Assembly (NCBI GenBank): GCA_030765065.1 | Contig: CM060990.1 | Span: 277,849,341-277,913,340 of the forward strand | Length of the DNA: 64,000 bases | Direction: 5' to 3' | DNA from: Deroplatys truncata | Lineage: Eukaryota > Arthropoda > Insecta > Mantodea > Mantidae | Shown: positions 56,450 to 64,000 of the stretch, piece by piece | Layout of the letters: each line of letters begins with the position of its first letter | Position numbering within the stretch: the stretch's first letter is position 1 | Notes under the pieces: model-generated | The model's database searches: none | Told to the model about the DNA's origin: nothing | The model's input: the letters and a program-made list of their open reading frames with translations, nothing else | Program-made: the position numbers and the translations under genes

Positions 56450-57840
56450 TTCATGGCAGAGGAAGATGCTTGTAATGCGAATAAAGTATTCAAACACAAA
56501 AGTGGAAAACCATTAAAAAGTGGCAAAAAGCAAATAATACTTAATGTGTTCAACTCACTGTTAGAAAAATACCCAACATTTGCAGTAGTGGGTATTACAA
56601 AACGTAACATCTGAGTTTACAGGCGTTTCAGCAAAAAGTGTAACCAAAGCGTGCACGGAAATAAACAAACTGGTGTTGTAAAAACCCCCAAAGAAGAAAG
56701 GCATCAAACCATGCCGTGTTATAGCACAGATAGATGATTTTGTAAAGGGTGTTATTAGAAGTAAAGTTCACCAATTTTTCTTTAAACATGAGCCGCCGAC
56801 ATTGGATAAAGTGCTTTCTGTTGTCAATAGTGAATGTGATCTTCCAAATATTAAAAGAACCACACTTTATAGATTATTGTTAGAAATAGGTTTCACATTT
56901 TCAAAAAGATTGGAGAATAACGTGATCATTGATAGAGACGATATCGTGTTGTGGAAAATAAGGTATCTTAGATCTGTGTGTCAGAATCGGGCAGAAGGTG
57001 GCAAATTTTATTATTTAGATGAAACTTGGATTAACAAGGGGCACACAACTTCTAAAGTTTGGATAGACACTACAATAGGTTCAAAAGAAGAAGCTTTCCA
57101 TGCAGGTTTATCTAAAGGATTAAAATATCCAAGTGGCAGAGGCAAACGCCTAATTGTCACCCATATTGGCAGTGACAGTGGTTTCGTGGATGGTGGATTA
57201 CTCATTTTCGAGTCTAAAAAAACAGGTGATTGCCACGAGGAGATGAATGACGATGTTTTCCATAACTGGTTTGAACGTGTATTGCCGAAACTCCAACCCA
57301 GTAGTTTAATAGTGATGGACAATGCATCTTACCATAGCATTCAACTTTATCGTCGCCTGAACAGTACTTGGCGTAAGCAAGATGTGATAGAGTGGTTGCA
57401 GGAAAGAGAAGTGTCCTTCAACAAAAATTGTATACATAGCACAGGAAATTGCTGAGAAGGATGAAAGAAAGTATGTGATAGACGATCTTGCATCTAAAGC
57501 TGGACATCGAGTGCTAAGATTACCTCCCCATCATAGCAATTTAAATCCAATCAAACTGATTTGGGGATTTTTAAAAGGCTATGTTGCAAGAAACAATAAA
57601 ACATTCAAACTAGCTGAAGTGAAAGAGATCGCGAAAGTGACACCCGATATGTGGCAGGCGGATATTAGGCACATAATAGAAGAGGAGAATAAAATGTGTG
57701 AACTCGATTTTGTGTGCGACAGTGTTGTGGATAAGCTTGAAATTAACTTGGAGGATAGTTCTGATTCCTGTATGGTAGCTGAGTCATCTTCGGAGGATTC
57801 GGATTTGGGTGTTGCACCTTTGCCCGAGGATTGTGATTAA
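56450..57840 (+). pseudogene. IS630/Tc1-superfamily transposase, best-preserved copy
   Basis: N-terminus MAEEDACNANKVFKHKSGKP at about 56454, broken twice before VKGVIRSKVHQFFFKHEPPT. From 56802 the frame is open for 217 codons: IKRTTLYRLLLEIGFTFSKR, FYYLDETWINKGHTTSKVW (first D), YPSGRGKRLIVTHIGSDSGF, DDVFHNWFERVLPKL and SLIVMDNASYHSIQLYRRLN (second D). A frameshift near 57440 is followed by VIDDLASKAGHRVLRLPPHH and SNLNPIKLIWGFLKGYV, where the catalytic E of NPIE is K. It ends in an acidic tail at 57840. The element's TIRs were not found. Two sister relics are at 37740-37990 and 42200-43550. Confidence 0.82.
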
Positions 57841-58808
57841 CGTAAGTTAAATGTACATTTCTGCATGCTTATAACATCAATTGCTATTTCAGATTGCATT
57901 TTGAACTATGATTTTCACGCAAGGCGCCTTTTTATAGACTGAAACAATGCTCAGCTGTATGTGATATTCAGCAAGCACATGCGAGAAGAAGAAGTGGCCA
58001 TTAGGGGCGGAGATTGCGAACTAGTTTCGCGCGGATTATACAAAGAGTTTGTTGACAGTGAGAGACACTCTGGTTTGGAATGGAAGTCTATTTTAGTTAC
58101 TTTCACTCTATAATGACATATGGGATCACACTAAGCAGGGTGAGACACTACCTTCAAGTGCCAGAAAAAAAATTATATGCGTAATGTCACAGGTTAGACT
58201 AAAAGAATCGTGCAGAAATCTATTAAAAAAATCATAAAATACTAACATTACCAGCACAATGCCTATATGATTTAATTAAATAAATATATTCATGCAAATT
58301 TTGACAACTTGTATGATTCACAACCTCAGCATTGTTATGCAACCAGAAAAAAAGTAATTTAAAACCACCCATGTATAGGCTAACACTATACGAAAAAAAA
58401 TCCACTTTATGGAGGAATGAAAGTTTATAGCAAACTGCCAACCCAAATCAAGACTATAAAGGACTTACTTAGCAAGCAACCGAAGAACCTGCTATTAGAC
58501 AAGCCTACTACTCAGCAGCTGAATACATGTATGATAATAATATATAATCTTATATTAATTATGTAAATAGTATGTGTATCAAGACATGAGTACAAAAGGG
58601 TTACCAATGTACTGTATTCTCACCTACACTGAATTTCTGTAAATATTTTATTGTAAATTTATCTTATAACCTTAGTCTAACTTTCTGTTCAAATGTATCT
58701 TTCTTGTTTGTTTACAACCTGATGAGTCACCTGTTTACAGAACTTTTGCTCAAACTTAAATGTAAGTGTTTTGTGACAATAAAGCATCTTATCTTATCAA
58801 GGACCCAG

Positions 58809-58918
58809 TTCTCTAGGTTTATGTATTAATTTTAGAAGCTCTGCTTTTACTTCCACCCAAAACCATCAAGCAGAAGAAAACGCAGAGCTTCTTATCAATC
58901 CATAAACCTTGAGAACTG
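58809..58918. repeat. 110-bp hairpin-forming inverted repeat
   Basis: GTTCTCTAGGTTTATGTATT...AGAAGCTCTGC, a short loop, then GCAGAGCTTCTTATCAATCC and ATAAACCTTGAGAAC. Arms of about 42 bp with few mismatches, directly after the LINE-F tail. It may be a MITE remnant or hairpin locus. Confidence 0.8.
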
Positions 58919-59461
58919 AATACTTGGGAAAAGATCTACATCACCAAACAACAAATGCAATTAATGAACTTCAATATTCAGCTAGAGAACCCAAACTTCA
59001 AGCTCATCAACGTCAAGCAAATGGAAGCAGGAAACTTGAACACCAAGTTCCTCAGCTGTATTGAAGCTAAGGATACAACTTAGGTTTTGCAAAACTGTCC
59101 TAACAAGATATAAATAAGTGAAACATATTGAGTTATAGTGTGATTAATTTTAAACTTTATTGAAAATGTGATTTGAAGAGCATTGCAAACACCAACCAAA
59201 CATTTTAATAAGAAAAATTGTTCTCCAACAGAGTACAAGATCAGGAAAAAAAATTAATAGATGGTTGAATTTTGTAGTGCTTTTTTTATGAACAAATCAT
59301 AAACGTGATGCACACAAATGTCCTTAGAGTTATGAATGTGTACAACAGCTCATTCATAGGAATTTAAAACTATGGATTGGATTTTCAATGGTTATTACAT
59401 CATTACTTAAAAATCAGGTGTTAGATGCCAATCACAGATTTTGTAATTTATAAAATACTGT

Positions 59462-60666
59462 GGGTGGATTGCAGAAACAATATTTAATTTAGACAATGGT
59501 TAAAATTAGACACTGTTTAAGTATAACTACTGAGTTGCAAAGATGATGCTTAGCATTAAAATTAGACAAGCCAGTGCTTAAGAGCTGATATTTAAATACC
59601 GAACACTGTTTAACCTCAAACTTGATAATGCAGTGGATCATGTTACCTTTTATCGTTATATGGATACAGTATCGGAGATGTGTATTAGAGATTAGAAGAC
59701 ATTCTCTTCTTGTAACCCTCTACCTAACCATAGCAATCCTTTCCAATTATGCATATGCAAGTGAAATTCAAAGCACGCTTTCACTTCTTGAAGAAAACTG
59801 CAGAAATATTACAAGATTGGGCATGTAATACAGTGTGATACAAGAGGTTGTCCATTGTCCACAACCATGCAGCTTTTGTGGCACTATGGTTCTTGGCAAC
59901 TGGAGTATCTATAATGTAAATGTGACATCATTAACCATGATGCATTGATCCTATGCAGGATTTCAGACCATGCGCTTCCTGCAATCAACAGTATGAGAAG
60001 GATGATAAACTTCCCAAACAAAGAGGAACCACCTTTCATTAAACAGGAATTTGCTGTCCCTTCCCGGTAAGCATTAATTATTGAGTATGTTATAAATAAC
60101 CTCTTTATTATACATTATTCTTCCCACTCATTATACCCTTTGGAAATGGAATGATACAATTTCATTTTATTTATTTGCGCTATTCTTTCATTTCACAGTT
60201 AATTACCCCAGTGTAATGGATTCCGTTGATTGCACCCATATCAGAATAACCTATCCTCTGTGCAATAGGGCTTTTGTTTACATAAACCGGAAGAGATGCA
60301 ATTTTTTTCACTACCTACTATTATAAGCTTTACTCTCCACTAACATTTTACAATGTTGAAAAACATAGTCTTTCAACAAAAATATTTGGCCATAATGATT
60401 TGTTTATAAAAAGAAATATGGAAGCAACTCTTAAGAAAAAGTGGCACTGACTGCAAAAATTGTTGATTACAATTAGTAGAATTTGTCAAAGTTTGTAATG
60501 AAAGATATTCCATACTTCCTTTACACAGTTAATGTTTGAACCTAAACAGTGTCTATCTAAACACTGGTTAAACACTGTTTAAGCAAGAAATATGTATCTA
60601 ACTAAAACATTGTTTAGTTAGACAGTGTCTAATGGTTTAAACAAGTTACATTTCTGCAATTGGCCC
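59462..60666 (+). mobile_element. Harbinger-like element 2
   Basis: A 1205-bp element with ends GGGTGGATTGCAGAAAC and (reverse complement) GGGCCAATTGCAGAAAT, followed by AACATTGTYTA/AGACACTG subterminal repeats. The plus coding relic: LCRISDHALPAINSMRRMIN, FPNKEEPPFIKQEFAVPSR, then an intron-like GTAAGC (60069) ... TTTCACAG (60200), and NYPSVMDSVDCTHIRITYPL with NRKR. V.G.IDCTHI.I is the first DDE block of PIF/Harbinger transposases; here the D is retained. The rest of the DDE core is deleted. No clear 3-bp duplication. Confidence 0.8.
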
Positions 60667-61215
60667 GTAATCCTCAGTTTTCACAGCAATCTTATGCAGG
60701 CAGATGAGAATAATTAAGGCTAAAGGCAGTGCATTTTCAAGATTGATTTACCAACAACTTATATCAATATTTCATTTTTCCAGATAAATGTTTGTTAATA
60801 TCAAACTAGAACATATGTCTTATATGTTGTGTGTAGACTTTTTTCAGTTATACATGATTACATATCAATGTATATGAGTTTAAAATTTAAACTACCCCTT
60901 TTTCAAATGATAACAGTGCTTATTTACTTCATTCATAGCTGTTCTCAAAACCTGGTACAGCATATACTTCTATGGTGGTATGTTGCCACAATATTGAATT
61001 TGTACATTTAGTTTTAGTGAAGTATTTGGATCTGATTGAAGGTTATCAAAAGTTTTTTGCTTCTTTAAATGACTTCTCTTTGAGGTTTAAAGGGAACATC
61101 TCTAACCCCTCCACAATGTAATTTACATAAAAAAGATTAAAATGTGAGTGAAAATATAGTATACAATATGTACTATGAACTGCAAGCATTTTCGATACCT
61201 CTTAAGTATACTCAC
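60667..61215. other. Intron sequence beside the upstream plastin exon
   Basis: AT-rich, no recognised element. The donor GTGAGT of the plastin exon is at 61215-61210 on the minus strand. Confidence 0.6.
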
Positions 61216-61423
61216 CCTAATGATCTGCCACAGCAGTCCCAAAACCAAGTGAGGTTTTCCTTTGGCTAGATCATGTGCATCTATGTTAACAATATTGCAG
61301 CCTATTGCTTGTGATGATACCAGTGCCAAGGTAAGATTTTCATGTTTAGTGTAAACTGTGAGGTTCTTCTTGTTGATTGCTCGCTCATCAATTGTGTCTG
61401 GACATGAGTGGTTGATAATTTTA
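61216..61423 (-). CDS. Plastin/fimbrin, upstream exon (end of a CH domain)
   Basis: Internal exon of an actin-bundling plastin (fimbrin), a cytoplasmic protein with tandem calponin-homology (CH) domains that crosslinks F-actin. The 69 whole codons include [16 protein letters not shown], a variable stretch, [17 protein letters not shown], and end [14 protein letters not shown]. These match the conserved plastin CH core (PDTIDER.INKK ... AIGC.VVNI ... LVLGLLWQ). The acceptor reads TTGAATTACAG before the exon and the donor is AGG|GTGAGT. The first base completes a codon begun in the previous exon, which lies beyond position 64000; the exon ends in phase 0. It joins in frame to 4654-4500, giving LLWQIIR-IGLFNQ, like vertebrate plastins at this point. 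No stop or frameshift is present, unlike every TE frame nearby. The family call is firm. Which insect paralogue, and the exact gene name, I cannot say. Confidence 0.93.
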
Positions 61424-62270
61424 CTGTAATTCAAAATCAGGATTAATATTTTTAATTATAAGCATGAATACTTCACATAGCTTGTATAATACATCTAGCC
61501 CTATGCAAGCAAGCAGAACTATCAACAACAGTATGGTGATGGAATTCTCAAATGTTACAATGTATAAGAACATACTTCTTAGAAGCCACTTTCCTTTTTA
61601 AATAAGACACTCATATTTCATTAGCTACATCTAAATTTTTTGCTGGATACATTTTGAAAAATCAATGAAAATCACAAAAGCTTAACTGTCTTGAAGGTAT
61701 TTTGCTGCGTTCTATAAGCAGATTAAATGTTTAAAAGCTGTGAATTAACTAGATGTATTACATTGCTCATGCTGCTTTTATTTGTATATGAGTCAGTACA
61801 TGTCAAATCAAACGATTTTTAACAAAAGTTGACTGTCACGTGTTTGATATTTTTAACTTCTCTATACACTTTCTTATGATTAAAGAAAATGTGTGTGTGC
61901 GCTTTAAAATACTATTTAACAGTAGTATTATACCTGTTACTAAGTAACAAATTTTCAGAAATAGCACCCTCCTCGGCATGTTTAAACACAGATAGTTCCA
62001 GTCATTTTTATGTTAGAGACTTTATAAATGTCTCATTTTAAAGCTCAGAGACTGCACTTTTTTTCTATATTATATAAATAATTTTAAACAAAACATTCCT
62101 GGTTTTAAAAAGGCGTTAAATTTTGGAATCTAAATTAAGTATGATATTAACTTTTAAAAAACTAAAAAAAAAAAAAAAAAAAAAAAAATCCCTCTTCTTG
62201 CTTTGCATGTTTTATAACAGCATGCCATATATCACAAGGGTATTGTTTCTAGTTTATCTGAAATTAAATT
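61424..62270. other. Upstream plastin intron, no recognised TE
   Basis: The intron before exon 61216-61423 (its acceptor is at 61424-61434). I searched the minus strand here for the preceding exon, expected to end in a DGIVLC-like stretch, and did not find it. A poly-A run is at 62163-62188. Confidence 0.6.
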
Positions 62271-62420
62271 AATTACCTAGGCATGTGGCGCAGTGAAGAC
62301 CAGGGGCTGGTGGCAACAGGAGTGCCATGCTGTCAAGTTGAGCTGGGATCCACTGTAACTGACAATGAATGGGAGGGATGATGCACAAAGCATTCAAGTT
62401 TGTTTCAATCTATAGGCCTA
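62271..62420 (+). mobile_element. Possible tRNA-derived SINE
   Basis: GGCATGTGGCGCAGTGAAGACC resembles an A box and GAGCTGGGATCC a weak B box about 55 bp later. No copy elsewhere in the window; poorly supported. Confidence 0.3.
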
Positions 62421-62999
62421 AATATACCTAGTGTGTTTTGTTTAAATGGAAACCTTTTTTCCTTCACTTTAAAATGAACACAGTTTCACTACAGCTTCAG
62501 ATGTTGACTGATAATAGTATGAAACAATTTAGCTTTAAAGTGCCTGTTATTGGCTTTCGGCTTTCATATCTTGCTTCCAAAATATCTCTCTCTTGTTTGT
62601 GCCGATTAACAGAAAAAAATTAATGTAATGTTTCTAAAATGGTTCTGCGCCAAAGTAAATCATTTATGTGAGGTGCTGTGATGGGACCTTGTCCCGGCTG
62701 GAAACTGGCTTTTGTTGCTAGACATTTAGGAGTGCCCAATTTCATCACAAGGGCCCTTGCCATGTGAAGTGACGAAGAAATGCCATTTGGTGCTAATTCC
62801 AAAATCTTCCTCATGAAAACACATGTTTACAAAATTGTTTCTGCTTTTATACTGAGCCTTAGTGCCATTGAAAAACTAAATTTTTTTTTACAGATCCCTT
62901 ATTTCCTTCTTTAGGATGTTTGTTAACTGGCATTGGAACAGATGAACAACATATGCATGAAGTTTTATACTTTCTGAAATGGCAATATAATTTTTATGT
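62421..62999. other. Unassigned sequence, upstream plastin intron
   Basis: The minus frame 62814-62620 (ILELAPNGISSSLHMARALV, MKLGTPKCLATKASF) is open and GC-richer than its surroundings, but matches no family I know. Confidence 0.4.
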
Positions 63000-63900
63000 T
63001 TTAAGCTATTGTTTTCTTTGAAGTAAATTAATAGATGGATTGTTGCTGGTTATTGTTTCAATGTATCCCCTGAACAGAAGCTTGTATGACATATGCATAG
63101 TTTTCTGAAAAATCATAAATTACATTATATTCTTTAGGTTTCCAATTTTCTTTCCATATAGACAAAAATGCACACTGTTGCTGAGCTATAAAGTTATGAA
63201 TTAAAAGATCTGACAATTTTGCTGACAACCTTTCCAGAAAGTCTTCAACAGATAAGTGTATTATTTATAAATTTGTGTGATCTACAGATACCCACTGTTT
63301 ATAAGTCACCTGCTCTATACTTTTTTTCTCTGAAAATGTCCCAAATATTATTGACCAAATTTTCAGTTCCTGGGCAGTTAACATATATCCTTAAATAGCA
63401 ATCTGGTGATGGGAGTTACAAATTGTTTGAGAAAAACACTCGCTATAATTAGAACATTACCTATATCTGCAGTAAGATGGGCAATGTTCATTCCATCAAG
63501 CATCAGTTTCAAATTCTCATGATAAGTGTAAACATTAACAGAATGTGTATCTACGGCACTTGGAAGTATACATTGTTTAGGTCTCACTCAGCTGAGCAAA
63601 TTTTTGAGAAACCAATTTTCATATCAGGATGCTTAACTTTAAAATTGCAGGTGGTTTCTTTTAGATTGCACCAAATCAGTTCTCTTCTGTTTTTAAATTT
63701 TCTGTCATTCTTTAATGGAAACATAATTTTCTTTCCCCCCACCATAACCCTGCTTATATTGTCAGAAATGTAAAATTTTGATACTTTTTCCACCACAGAA
63801 TATTCTAAAGGTTTACCAGATTTGGCTTCAGGAGTCGACAAAATGCCCCTCTCTGAAGCCTATGTTTTTTCCAGATTTATCATGTGGTTTGAAACATTAT
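63000..63900 (-). pseudogene. Multicopy protein-family relic of unknown class (THSV..YTYHEN)
   Basis: Read from 63841 down: EYSVVEKVSKFYISDNISRV, MVGGKKIMFPLKNDRKFKNR, RELIWCNLKETTCNFKVKHP, DMKIGFSKI, then in another frame RPKQCILPSAVDTHSVNVYT and YHENLKLMLD, and, more broken, YKQWVSVDHTNL, FLERLSAKLSDLLIHNF, AQQQCAFLSIWKENWKP and YDFSENYAYVIQASVQG. I recognise this as an uncharacterised family repeated in insect and cnidarian genomes (FAENYSFVVQ...FHW; RPK.CVLAGASGTH), probably transposon-derived. Class and function are unknown to me. Its 5' end may extend past 64000. Confidence 0.55.
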
Positions 63901-64000
63901 TGCTAAAATTTTCCTTAATTTGGTTTAAGACCAGCTTTTGAAAACAGTCAAAATCTGAATTTTTAAGTTCCTATCATCTGTACCATGAAGTCTATCTATG

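Larger units (their letters stand above)
50600..58795 (+). mobile_element. LINE-F, split by Tigger-like, LTR-like and IS630-like elements
   Basis: Non-LTR retrotransposon in two blocks, 50600-about 54500 and about 58225-58795. ORF1 (50629-51889), endonuclease remnants (52320-52700), RT (52980-54131). The C-terminal region resumes at 58230 (KILTLPAQCLYDLIK, KSTLYGGMKVYSKLPTQIKT) and ends in GACAATAAAGCATCTTATCTTATC. Between the blocks lie other elements. The endonuclease is the worst preserved part. The tail of repeated CTTAT words is the kind of short 3' repeat seen in CR1/jockey-side LINEs. Confidence 0.82.
4655..61215 (-). other. Plastin intron, about 56.6 kb, packed with TEs
   Basis: The intron is defined by the GTGAGT donor (reading down from 61215) and the CAG acceptor (4657-4655) of the two plastin exons, which join in phase 0. 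It holds LINEs of several families, PLEs, piggyBac, mariner, Harbinger-like, IS630-like and Tigger-like elements, SINEs and MITEs in both orientations. I saw no other host exon inside. The alternative, that one exon belongs to a processed or duplicated copy, is unlikely because both have splice sites and adjacent protein segments. Confidence 0.85.

Noticed and set aside
62620-62814. Minus-strand frame ILELAPNGISSS... as a missing plastin exon
   Set aside because: No similarity to plastin and no acceptor/donor pair in the right phase. It is also not a TE family I know.
1-64000. CRISPR array, phage, operon or rRNA features
   Set aside because: No spaced direct repeats of that type, no ribosome-binding-site pattern and no rRNA words. 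The spliced exons show a eukaryotic nuclear genome.

Overview
This window looks like animal, most likely insect, genomic DNA. It is AT-rich, and almost all of it is transposable-element (TE) sequence. The piggyBac, mariner, Penelope-like, Harbinger-like, hAT-like and LINE families seen here fit an arthropod with a large, repeat-rich genome. The species cannot be fixed from the sequence.

The only host gene I can support is a plastin/fimbrin (actin-bundling, calponin-homology) gene on the minus strand. Exon 61216-61423 encodes the end of a CH domain ([16 protein letters not shown] ... [12 protein letters not shown]). Exon 4500-4654 encodes the next segment ([17 protein letters not shown] ... 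[19 protein letters not shown]). Both exons have consensus splice sites and join in phase 0. Positions 4655-61215 are therefore one intron of about 56.6 kb, and nearly everything else in the window is cargo in that intron. The gene runs out of the window at both ends.

Layout from left to right: a LINE tail and a CA microsatellite (1-500); a hAT-like transposase relic (1645-3216, minus); a minisatellite and a SINE tail (3.47-3.91 kb); the plastin exon (4500-4654); a LINE RNase H relic cut by a piggyBac MITE (4758-6203); a LINE with a 2A-like motif cut by a mariner (8.1-13.6 kb, minus); a DDE-like family of uncertain class (13.86-15.3 kb, minus); and a Harbinger-like element cut by a mariner (15887-18888). 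LINE-B follows (about 20.1-29.5 kb), interrupted by a Penelope-like element (PLE), a 4.1-kb mariner-like element that holds a piggyBac holding a SINE, and an 806-bp MITE. LINE-C (29.5-39.15 kb) is interrupted by a second LINE fragment, a 2.5-kb piggyBac and a TIR element. After LINE-E, a SINE and a LINE-A fragment come an inverted pair of PLE copies (41.8-47.5 kb) and a 1.37-kb mariner palindrome carrying a SINE in each arm. LINE-F (50.6-58.8 kb) is cut by Tigger-like, LTR-like and IS630-like elements. A second Harbinger-like element (59462-60666), the other plastin exon and a multicopy protein-family relic (63.0-63.9 kb, minus) complete the window.

No TE open reading frame is intact. All show stops, frameshifts or truncation, so the elements are relics and do not work together as a system. 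The most informative structures are the nesting (up to four levels inside the intron, often with visible target-site duplications), the recurring inverted PLE copies, and the SINE-bearing mariner foldback. No rRNA, functional tRNA, CRISPR or prokaryotic-type operon was seen. Calls rest on motif recognition by eye; no database search was run.
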